Shown here piece after piece: positions 42,308 to 54,300 of a DNA stretch of 64,000 nt. Origin of the DNA: Aurantiochytrium sp. KH105. Taxonomy: Eukaryota; Sar; Bigyra; Thraustochytrida; Thraustochytriidae. The stretch covers positions 558,001-622,000 of the forward strand of contig BGKB01000013.1 of NCBI GenBank assembly GCA_003116975.1, in the 5' to 3' direction. Below the pieces are notes generated by a model. The model saw only the letters and a list, made by a program, of their open reading frames with translations, searched no databases and was not told the DNA's origin. Position numbers and translations under genes: made by a program. The number at the start of each line of letters is the position of its first letter. Position 1 is the first letter of the stretch.

Positions 42308-45300
42308 ATGCTCTCTCGCGAAACGAAGCGGACCAAGCGCGCACAAAGCCTTAATGAGCTATGTGCAGACAAGCTCAACAACCTCACGCGCGATGACCTT
42401 GTCTATATGATCAGCGCGGATATTTGGAGAGAGACAGGCGAGCGTCGCTCACTTGTTGACACCCTACTCGAGCTCGTCCACTACCCAAAGCCTAGGGCTC
42501 CGCTTCAGAGCGAGGTAGCGCTTGAGAACCGGCTCGAGCGCGAGTTCGACAAGCTCAAGAGAAATCATCGAAGGAAGAAGCGACGAGGCACCAAGTCTGA
42601 CGCCGATGACGATGCCAGCGAGGATATCGATCCTGGCAATGATGCAACCGCGGCTGCAGCTGCTGCCGCAGCTGCCGCGGCCGAGAAAGATCCTCGCCTT
42701 GCTCACCAAGACGCACGCGTCTTTCACCGGCTCTTGACCGAATGCAGCCAAGATGTCCTCCTGCAAAGCGCACTGATGAACCACGACTTTCTGCTTGGAC
42801 ATCCTATTGCTGAGGAGCCAGCAGCAAACAGTAGTAGCCGCATGTCATCAGAGGCGGATGTTGGCGAGGCCTCCAAGGCTGCAAGTCAAGATACGACGGT
42901 CAGCTCCAGCGGCTCCGGGGCTGATGCCTCCAGCACCAGTGCCAGCGTAGACGCGGACGAAAACACAAAATCCAAGTCTGATGACGCGAAACAATGGAAG
43001 TCGAACCGCGTTGCGGCGCTTCTCTCCCTTGTATCTCCTAATGGACACTCTGCTGACGCTGAACCTTTGAGCGGTGATGACGTTCGTACACTCGTTGATC
43101 GTGCCACACTCGATTTGCAGCCGATTCAGTCTGTGCTCATTGTCGCGCTTGTGCTCTTCGCCGAGAAGTCTGGCGGTGCACGCGTCGACACTCTCGACGT
43201 TTGCGGCCTTGTGGCACACGATGTTGACACCTCGATGGCCGCATCCCTGCTCTTGGAACATTTTGGCCTCCTTGCGCAGGACTTCATCGCTTCAAAGGGA
43301 AGGCAAGGGAAGCGAAGCATTCACGCGCACCCTCTTACCTTTCTTCTCGTCCATGCGCTTCTTTGCAGACTTAATGCTGGCACCTCTTCTGGCTTGCTAA
43401 AACAGCCAGCGAAAGCTATCGTCCAGCGCCGTTGTCTTGCCATTTTAACGGCCAACTTTTACCACCTTGGACTTAAGCGCATCGCTCCAGCATCCGTCGG
43501 TCTAGGTCACGTTGTCAACGCGACGTCGCAAGGCACGACGTCCGACTTTGTATCTAGGCTTCGTGACGTCGTTGTACAGGTCGCACAAGCGTCATGGTCG
43601 CCAAGCTCGTCAAGCTCGCCCGCTCACGAAGGAGCACCAGCAGCATCAACTGCCGTTGCTGCCGCCGTCAATCAAGCAACCCTTTGCTGGGCTTTTGCTG
43701 TGACCTTTTTTTATCCTACGCAGAGTTCTCGACGCCAAGTGCTTTTCGAACTGTTGGAATCACCGCCGTCGGAAAATCCCTTACTCCTTGAGTGCCTCTG
43801 TGCGCAGCTGGCACAGCCATCGCTTGCAGTGGTTGACATGGACATCGTGCGTGCCTTATTAAGCTCTGTCGCAGACAGCGATCGTGCCGAAATCGCGTTT
43901 CCGAGCTACCCTTCCGACTCGGAGACTACAATTGGAAAACTCGCATCTCGAGACAAATCAGGGTCCGAGTCCGCGATCGCTTCTGGCGCCCATGATGATA
44001 ACACACGAGAGGTGGAGGCGCAGGCAGAAATGGAAGAAAACATGTTTGCAGACCTCGACGACGAGGAGGCCATGCTGCAGCAAGCTCTGGCCATGTCTCT
44101 TTCAGCGGAGCCGGCAACACCCCCGACGCCAACTTCTCCGGAACCCCGTACCATCCACTTCGCTGCAGGTCGCTTTCAAAAGGAGCTCTTGCGCATGATG
44201 CAGGACCATCTCTATCAGCTTTATGGGGATATTGGGGGTGCAGGCGATGGCCCCAGTGCCCGTGTCGAAGTCAAGCTTGCTTTGCAAGAGGCACGCTGTG
44301 CCGAGTCAATTGAACTGAGCAACAACGATCGCACCGCGACACAAAAGGCCGACAAGGATTGGGGAACGGCGCTTGCGCAACATCCACTAACTAAAGAGCG
44401 TCGCATCCATCAGTGGAGCGTTTCCTTGGACCGCTGCGAGAAAGGTCACGTTTTCATTGGCGTTGCAACGCAGAGTGCAAACACGAGCACGTACCTCGGC
44501 GGTGATCGAAATGGGTGGGGTCTCATTGGCACAAAGGTTCTCTGGCACAATCGATCCAAGTATCGCTCCTATGGAACTGGTTTTCGCACAGGCGATGTCA
44601 TCACTCTGACTCTCGACACAGAAGAAGGTACCCTGTCATATCAATGCAGCGGGAAATCCGATTGGGGCGTGGCTTTTCGCGGTCTTGCTGATTTTTGCAA
44701 TGAAGGTCTTTATCCAGCCGTTGCGCTGTATCAGCGTGGAGACGCTGTCACCTTGGTGGAAAACGCGACACAGCAGACGGACGCCTCTGGAACTGCGGAT
44801 CTTATTCGCGACGTTAGCGTTGGTGAGCATTTCGGAATGATGCTTCCTCTGCCGTCAGTGGCTGCTCGGATGAATCGTGTAAATGATCGTCTATTGAGAG
44901 ACGAGCTCGCGCTCCCGTCCACCGAGTATATGCGTGAGCTGGTGAGGCAACCATCTCACGTTCGATGCGGTCTTCTCGAGCCACTCATTGCTACGCTTAT
45001 TCTCTGGCCTCAGCATGGAATCTCCATTCCTGTTGCCCTCGAGATTATCAAAATCGGTCTCTCTCTCCTCGCGGACCAGTCCAGCGCACCCGCGCCACCT
45101 CGTCATCCAAGGGCAGACGGGAAGTGGTCATTTTGCATGCATGAGCCTCTGAGCAAGACGTTGGAGGTGACTTTCAAGGAAGATCCTCAGTCAGGTGCTC
45201 TTTCGGCTGCTGACCCGTCAGGTCCGACCATTTCAGGGTACCGCACGGGTCGTCGCATCGATTTCACCCATCATCACGAGTCATCATCATCATCGTCGAC

Positions 45301-48300
45301 TTCTGCATCGAGCAAGTCCTACTCCGCAGGCGCGGTTTCTTCAACCTATTTGATGCGCGTCATGCCAGGAGGGCGCGCGATGGTCGGCCATTATGCTGAG
45401 AAACGCAATCCTGCAATCTCAGGCATTTGTTTCGCATATCTGACCAAGAGCGATGGTTCTTCCGCGTCTCCCCAGAATTTGCAATCGGCCCCCGCGCTCG
45501 ATCCAAGTGTCTGGCAGCAGATTCTTGGATTGCTCCTTGGCAAAATGGCGTCAATTGTGCTCCGCGGACGTTCTTTTGATGCTCTCGGCGCGAGCGACTC
45601 TGCAGGCGTAAGCGCACTTCGCAGTGCTGCCGGAACACCAACGCCAGCTGCAGATGATGTTCTGGGAAATCACGATGACGAAGATGACGATGACGACGAG
45701 GAGGAAATGGACGAGGATGCCGGAGATACGGACGACGCTGACGCGCAGGACCACGGGAGTGTTCCTCACAATCGCTCTGGAGATGAAAGTGACGACAATG
45801 CGACGGTAGGCGCCGGTGCAAGCGCGTCCCGTTCGTCCCCATCCGCTGCGAGTGAGAAGGAGATCCATCGTCTTCTGCGGTCTCGTCTTCTCGAGGGTGG
45901 TTTCTCCTCGCTCGCACTTGACGACTTCCTCCGTCAGCAAAGCACTCGTGTCGAGGAGGGACCTGCACTACTCATGCTTTCTGGCCATAGGAATGTAGGA
46001 AGTGTGGAAGAGTTGACTTCCCCAAAGAGCGGAGATCCAGAGTCACCTGCGTCTGGTGCCCAAATAGAGTGTGGCTGGGGTCTCGACGATGAGAAAGACA
46101 TTGCCTTTTTGCAAGCTTTTCTTCTTCATCAAGATGAGACGAGCTCTGAACAGGGCCAGGAGTATGCAATCGACCGGCTTGATCAATGGATGCTTCGCTT
46201 CGCAGGCAAAAGTGCCTTCATAAGCGTTGGTGGGCATGCTATGCGGGCCGCACGCATTGCCACGGTTGCCGCTATGCTCATGCACACCGGTGTTCTTCAG
46301 GAGGCTCGTTTACTCTATGCATGGATGCAGCAAACAGACAACTGGACTCAAGACAAGGATGTCGATGGAGTTCAACCCTCTCGGATGCTGACTGGCGTTT
46401 GGCGTGCCGCGCAACGCATCGTTGAATGGGCCATTCGCTCGAAACAGCAGAGCGGTTCAACGTATGGCGTCCTTGCAGAGGGGATTATGACGAAGGCTCG
46501 CTTTCTTCTCTCAGTGCGTCCCAGTGCCGTGCCCTTTCTTGACTTTCCTGTAGGAATGCAGCAGCAGCAGCAGCAGCAGATGCAGCAACAGCAACAGCAA
46601 GCGAAGCCGGTAGACGCCGAGCAATTGGGCAGCTCGAGCCCGCTTGGTGTTGAAACAGATTCAGGTGCAGCAGACGCCACCAAGCACATTTCTTTGTCAA
46701 GCTTGATCACTTCTTCGTTTGTCGATCAGATTGTGGCCGAGCAACCTGCTTCTGTCTCGCTAATTGACATTTTGGACCAATGGAAACGGGTCGCCAAGTT
46801 CGTTACACGCAAGTCAGCATCCTTCCGAAGTCATCCCCAGGCGCTGGATGCCGTCATCAACTTTATCAAAGGCGGGTTCTCTGTCTCTCGTTTGCACGAG
46901 TCTATGCTGACTGCGTCATGGCGCGCCACCCAGCGAGCCGCCGGGCTCAATTTGTTTTCGTTGTTCTTTTCCAAGCATCGGACCAAGACAATCAGCTTTC
47001 GGCATGTCTTTGGTGCGTCCGAGATTACCGTGCCACCTGCGACACGGCAGGGTGTCCTCGAGTGGATTGGGTCAGCCATGCAGGATGGAAAGACTCCCGC
47101 CATATTGGCGTCGTCCTCCTCGATGATTAGTGGTGCCACGCGCGGGACAATTCATCTCTCCGCCGGGACAAGATCAGGCGTAGGTTCGGGAACAAGCTCG
47201 CCAGCGGGCGCATCTCCGATCAACGCCGGGTCTACCTCGGATCAAGTGCGCGCTCCAGAAATGTCACCTCTTGATTTTGCAGACAGTTCTACAAACCCAT
47301 TGTCAACAGGGGGTACAACTTCCATCGCAACCGGAGCGACCGGCGAGTCAGAACTTCGCCAGAACAACTCTTCCGCCCCTCCGTCCACCGCAGAAGGCAT
47401 GCAATTCACAGACACCCGTGGGTGTGGAAAGGAGCTCCAAAACACAGTCCGAGCTTCCTTTGAACATCTGTATTCTACACTTGCCGCCGACCTTGAACGC
47501 GCTGCAATGGGCGAGGATGCTGCGCTGCAGCTCGGTATCATCAACGCTTGGAACCTGGTCCTCTCGTTTCATGATCATCAGTTCCTTTCCCGAATTGGAA
47601 TCTTTCGCATCTTCCATCAGGTCCTTACCTCTGCGCGGGCAGCCATCTCAGCCTTGGACGACGAAGCGGTCGAAGGCGAGCCGAACTCGCTGCGCCTGCA
47701 AGCGCAACATCGAATTATCAAGGCCACGCTTATCATTGTCCATCGCCTGGCCTCGCAGATCGTCTCGTCCCGGGGAGGCGTTTATGCTGATGATGACTCG
47801 ACGAGTTTCAGCCTTCGCAGCCCCACTGCATCTCTGCTCAATAACCTGAAAACGCACACTCGACCCGTGGGCGCGGACACGCTGGGGAAGTCCGTCTTCG
47901 AGATGCTTTTTACAGAGCTCGAGACCGCGCTTGAGTCGACTGCCGAGGAGGAGTACGCGTACCAGGTCATCATGCTCCTCTTTACGATCACGGTGAATGG
48001 AATTAGGACCTGCATTCCTTTTCTCTCTTCCGCAGACCGCGTCGACATCCTTTTGCAAGCCTCGCGCTCTCCTTCACCTCGGGTTCAGCATCGCACGATT
48101 CGTTTGCTCGCGCGTCTTCTCCCAACCATTCGCCAGACTTCGCTCGTTAAAGAGCTTGTCGCCAACGTTGATCCTATCAGTCGCCTTATGGCTCTGGTCC
48201 AAGCTGCCCACCCAGAAACTTTGTGCTGTGAACCTGATGCGGAGGCAGAAAGCGAAGCTCTTCTAGGAAGTGATGCTGTTTCTTCGTATGCGATGCGGGT

Positions 48301-51300
48301 GGGGCGTGCGTCGGACACAGTCTCTCTTTTGCGGACGCTCATTAATGACAAAACCTCGCCTTGGGTGAATCATGTGCAAGACACTCTCGTTAGCATGCTG
48401 GGCAAAAGTTCACCATCTCGCGAACGCTGGGCTGCTGTGTGCGTTCTTGGTGGTCTGTTCGACCCCTTGCGTGTTTGTGGCAAAGTACAGTTCTCCCCTG
48501 CATGGCTCACGCGCGTAGATGAAAACAATTATGAGGAGATCAAGGCTCTCAGTCAGAAAGCTGCTGTTCTTGCGGCCCTCAAAGGTCCCAGACACGAAAC
48601 GGCGCAGATTCTACTTCACGAACCAGCTGCTGCTGCCGCAGCCGTCGCAGCAGCTGCGGCAACGGTGAATCTGGGAGCTGAGGCCTACACTGCGCCGCGG
48701 CTCGAAACAGGGGTCCATGCAGGCCAAGTGAAGGACACGATCCGTCTCATGTTGGCAAGTCTGGACACGGAGCTCTTGGTCCCCGTTGCAGAGGTGCAAG
48801 TCTCCACGGAGCTGTCCGCCCCGTTGCTGAGCGTCTACAAGTCTGCACTTCAGGAATTGACTGCCGAAGAGCCCGCGAATCTTCCCTCGAGACATTCGTC
48901 GCCGGCTTCAATCAAAGGCGAGTCCGAGGAGGGCGTAACAATAAAGGGAACAGAGGCCGGAGCATCGGACTCAAAGGACGAGAACGAAGACGATGGCGAT
49001 CAAGCTGCTTCGCTTGATGTCGTATCACAGTCGAACTATGAGCGGTCCAATGACGCGGTCCAGCATGCCATGCTGCGCGCTTCCGTCTTTAAGAGCCTCG
49101 TTGCGCTTGGAGCTGATCAGGTTGCCTCCAGCGAGCTTTTGGAAAAACTTCTCGAGGTTGCCACGGAGTTCACGCCAACTTCTGGCATTCGCGATTTGGC
49201 CAAGGTCGAGTCGTGGTGGCGCCATGCCTTGTTGCGGTTCAACGAAATTCGAGAAGATCATGCGCTTCTGCAGAAGACTGCGGAGAGCGACGCAGGCGCA
49301 GACGAAGCGAAAGGTCCGGATGCGGGTGGCGACAAGGCGAGTCACTCGGAGTCTGATGACGAGGAGGAGATCAGTCCAGAGCTTCGTACAATGATGGAGC
49401 TTGGAATGGGTTTTCCCAAGGAAGTGTGTCAAATTGCGCTTGAGCGCTGCAGTAACGACGTCGAAGCTGCCATCGACTTTTGCATTGAACACAATAGTGA
49501 CATAGATGTTCTCGTTGAAGCTGCGGAGCGTCAGCGGCGTCGGAATCTAGAGGTCGCTGGAGCATCGTCCGCCAGGGGCTCTGGCGGGGGTCGCGAGGCT
49601 GCTGGAAATCAGGCTGCCTCGACGCGGCGGGCTGTCATTGTCGAGAAACTTATAGAGATGGGCTTTCCCGAACGCTACTGTGTGCGCGCAATCGATGCAG
49701 TTGGCGAGAACTTTGACAATGCGCTCACCTGGATTCTTAGCCATGGTGATGAGCTCACCATGCAGGACGAAGACGAGCAAGAGCAGTCTGGAGGCAACGA
49801 AGGCGAGTCCAATGCCGACGAGTCCAAGGACGCTACAGAGTCCCCTCGTGGGGATGATGCGCAAAAGGATGATCAGCAAGAGCACGCAGAGCCGCTGATT
49901 TCTTTACCTCCTGGCACGGGAGGGCTCTCCGCCACAAGTGGCATGGACGTGGTCGCCATCTCCCCAGATCTTACCGTCGAAGTCAAGACGAGCGCAAACG
50001 GTTTCCCCAGCGTTTGTGCGCGCGATGTGCTGTTGCGCAAAGGTCTGTGGTACTATGAGGTGACCATCTTTACGGACAATTGCATGCAGATTGGTTGGGC
50101 GGACGCAGGATTCACGGGCAACGCCGGCGATGGCGACGGCGTTGGTGACGACGGGCACTCATGGTCTTTTGATGGATACAGGCAATTCGCATGGCATGCC
50201 AAGAGCAAACCATGGGGCCGCGCGTGGGCCAAGAATCAAGTTGTTTGCGTGGCCGTGGACCTCGACAAGGGTGACATGTGGTTCGGTCTCGATGGAGACT
50301 ACGAGAACGGTATGGGTCTCATGGTGAGCGGGCTTTCCGAGGGAAGAGACTACTTGAGAGGCTTAACCCCGGCTGTCTCACTGAACCGGACCGAAAAACT
50401 CCAGTTCAACTTTGGACAAAAGCCCTTTAAGTTTGGGCCTCCCGAGGAGAGCTTTCCTGAAGGCTCGTGGCGTCCAGTTGCAGCTGCAGTACTCGATCGC
50501 GAATGCAACGCACGATACTATCTCTGGCACGAAGACGCGCACGCGCCTGAAGTGGCCAAGCATTTCCACGACCATCTTGTCGAGGACTGTCTCGAGGAGG
50601 AAGTGCCCGCCTTCAATGCGCGGGTCATCAAGGAGCGTTATTTTGCATCAGAGTCATCAGGGGCAAGCGTGAATGCCGCGGGATCTCAATCGAGCCATAG
50701 TGGCTCGGGGCGCTCCCACTACCGTGTGCACGGTCTCGGCTCTCGGCACGGACGAGCGCGTACGCGAATGAATTTGCCAGACGCGAGCCGGGCCTCTCGC
50801 GAAAACACTGGAGCCAAGCGCGCTGGGCAGTCGTCGGGTACACCGGGGAAGTTGGACGAGGATCTCACGGAGGCCACCGACCTCGAGGCACTTTCGGCCG
50901 CTCCCTTGCACGAGGTGGTCGCAGACACGCCCAAGGCCCTGGCCAAGCTTCACGACGCCCCCTTGCAAACGGTGATGGCAACAATTTTGGTGGCCAGCAG
51001 ATCTCTTGTCTGCTTGTATGCGCGCCATTCCATCGTGATGCTCCTCGAGCGTTGGTCTTGCTTTGGGGCAGACCTGCAGGAGCAATTTGCTGCATCTCTT
51101 GCGTCGGGTCCGAGGAGATCAGGCCTCTTTACGCAGCTTCTCAAGCTTGTCGCAAGCGATGTTCTCCCGCTCTCCCAGGCCGGTTTGGTCATGCAAACCG
51201 GAGCCATTCTCTCCTCCTTTCAAGTTGCTCTGAAGACGATTGTTGCTACAACAAGCATCGTAGATTCATTGATTGACGCCGTTGGGGCTGAGTTGGGCAG

Positions 51301-54300
51301 GGCGTCGATGCGAGCGTTTGGGTCGGTCCAATGGGATGACAATATGGCCCTTTCGCGAGTCTTTGCAGAAGCGAAACGCTTCGACCTTCCTGGCCTCCTG
51401 CGCAATGCTGCCCGCGTTTGTGCGGCGAGGGCTGGTGGGGCCGAACGAATTGTTCGAGGACCTAATGCAGAAGACATGCGGCTCAGCGACGTTGTGATTG
51501 CAGAGCTTCCGTCGGTAAAGCTGGCTCTCTGGTACACTGACTTTTTGCTCGGGGCAACCTCGCGGGACTCACGTATCGTGCGTAGTTTGTTCGCTGCTTG
51601 GACACTGTCGCTGCGCTCTCCAGGCGTCTCGCTTAAACGTCTGGCGGTGGACAAGCTATGCCAAATGCTCAGTGAAGTGGGGGGCGTCGAAGCTGCCGAA
51701 CTGGTGTCGATCGTCCCCTTTGATCGCCTGCGCGAGCTCTCGCGTCGATTCTTGGACCGCGACGGCGTGACTTCCCCCGTGCACAGTCGTCTGGTGCAGT
51801 CGTTTGTGGAACTATGTACGCTCGATGACGCAATCGAGCTTGCCGCTGAGGATATTGCGAGTTACGCCATTCGAGATGCCGATGATCTCATTGGTCCACG
51901 TCCTGACTCGTTCTCGGGGTCCCTGTTGCAGTATCCGATCAAGTTTGCCAGCTCAGAAGTTGGCGGAAATGAACGCAGCAAAGCGAGTTCCGGAGACCTT
52001 GGCGCAGACTTGCTAGCTTTGGCGCTTCGGAGCATTCATATCGGGGATCTTGTCGTGAGAGGTCCGGCGTGGGAGGGCGGTGACGAAGATGGGGGTGTTG
52101 GGTCAATTGGTTTCGTGGTTGGGCTCGAAGACAACCGGATCGTGGTTCGTTGGCGTCCGTCTGTCGTGGCAAAAGATGCAAAGACGAAACCATCTGCAAC
52201 CACAACTGTGGAGGACGTTACCGACGAGAATGTCGGAGAAGCCGAGGCGGAAGGCGGATTGGCTGCGGCAGACTCTGCAGGTGATGCGTCGGACCATAAC
52301 ACGCAAAGAGATAGTGGTGCTCAGAACTCTTCCGAAGCATCGCTCGAGGGTGGAGAGAACGTAGACGGCGATGTTCACGAGAACGACAAAGTTGGTGATG
52401 ACGATCACCATGACGAGGATGAAGAAGACGACAACGACGAAGACGACGACGACGAAGAAGAAGAAGAAGAAGATGATGATGATGATGACAAGAACGAAGG
52501 AGAAGAAGAAGACGAAGACGATGATCGAGAGGGTGACGATGCGGACGGCGGCAGCCTCATGGACGACAGCCTTCTGAAGCGCTATGAGCCCGTCGACCTG
52601 GTCAGTGGCGAATGGAGGGTAGTTCCTCTTCGGTTCGATTCGGACGAGAACAAATTTGCAAGGCTTGATCTGAATGCGCTGCAAGAAGCTGAGGATAAAG
52701 CGGAGGCGGAAGCGTCGCGTAAGAAGCGTGCTTTTCATGTCGTACACTCATCGCGAAGCATTCACGATAATCAAGCTACTTTGGGCGAACGGCTTCGTCT
52801 AGGGGCGCAATTGTGGCTGATGGAGGATCAGAACGCTGGAACATTGCTCTTGCCGGTCTTCCATGCAGCCGTGCATGTGGAAGTGAGCCGGCCAGAAAAG
52901 GAGGTTCTGCGCCTTGTCGAAACGAAGCTACTTCGTGGGTCGCCATGCAGAGGCTGGGAGTCCCGTTTTGGGTCCGCAGCGTGGCGCCCAGGCACGGAGT
53001 ATGTTTTGCGAGAAGACGAAGCATCGCGACGTTTGACCGGGACATTCTCGGTACGTATCCCTGAGATGATGGTACCGCCGGAAGTAAACGATCTGGAGGC
53101 GCGTAAGAGAGATTGCGAAGAACTCGAGCAGATTGAAAAGGACGCTCGGTCCTCCTCGCCGTCCTCAAGCTCGGAGAGCTCGCGGAGTGGTCGTGGCCAC
53201 GGGGGCTTGGGTGGTGAAGGTGGGGCCGGAGGTGCAAGCGGCGTCCAGCGGGTCTTCATTCAACGGGGCGAAGCGGAGCAGGCGATTGCTGTTGATATTT
53301 CTTCTCTTGAGGATCTCGGCGACTCGGACTTGCTTGAAGCCCTGTTGCGGCCTCTAATGGGTGGCGGCGGAGGAGCGGACAGCGCTGACATTCGCCGTCT
53401 CGGCCGACGTGCTGCGCAGGCGTTTGGGCGTCAGCATGAAGCCTCGACGACATCATCCTCGCAGCAGTCAGGCCGAGCTTCGGGGGATGGAGCTCGCCGC
53501 GAGCACCGAGCATCGAGCGCCATCAGCTCAACGAGTTATAGTCAAGATAGCGAATATATGGATGAGGCCAACACTGCACTCGAGGCCGAGTACCTTCAAC
53601 CAATCGAGGTTATTCTTGGCGGCAAAGTCAGTGCGACGGTCCAAGCCACGCGGCTCTGGACGGTGCATGAGGTGCTCAAGTCCGCGGGAGTCTCTGAAGG
53701 CGTGCGAGGATTTGTCGTCCGGGCCCGCCAAGAACAAGGAAAAGAAGTCGAGGACGATCTTGCGAAGAGCGCACCGACCAGCGCGCTTGTGTCCGAGTTC
53801 TGCTCTTCCAAGGAGCAGACATCGGTAGAGCTTCATGTGGACGAGTCGACTTCCGTGCTCAGTGGCGACCGCAAAGACTCAAAAGAGACCGGGGCTGAAG
53901 AGGGATTGCTCGAATCTAGCGAAAGCTCCAAAGCGTCTGAATTGGAGCCTCTTGTCGTGCACGGCACGATCGAGGTCGCCGCGCATGAATTATTTCATCT
54001 TGATGCGGATGTCAAGGGGTCGTCGATGCTTTTAAGCGAGAATGACGAGCTGGTGACGCTGAGCTCGTTTGATATGGAGTCTCGGGGCCTTGTCCTTGGA
54101 ACGGTCGGTTTCAGCGGCGGTGTGCACTATTGGGAGGTTAAAATCGAGCAAGCCTCGCACGAATATGGCTCAGTGTTTGTGGGCGTGTCTGAGCGGCCCC
54201 CGGGCGTGTATCCAGCGGGCACGCAGATGGCGTTTCTTCGACGCTGGGATCGCTCACCGGCTGCGTACGGCTATGTGAATTTCCGCGCCACGTTGGAAAC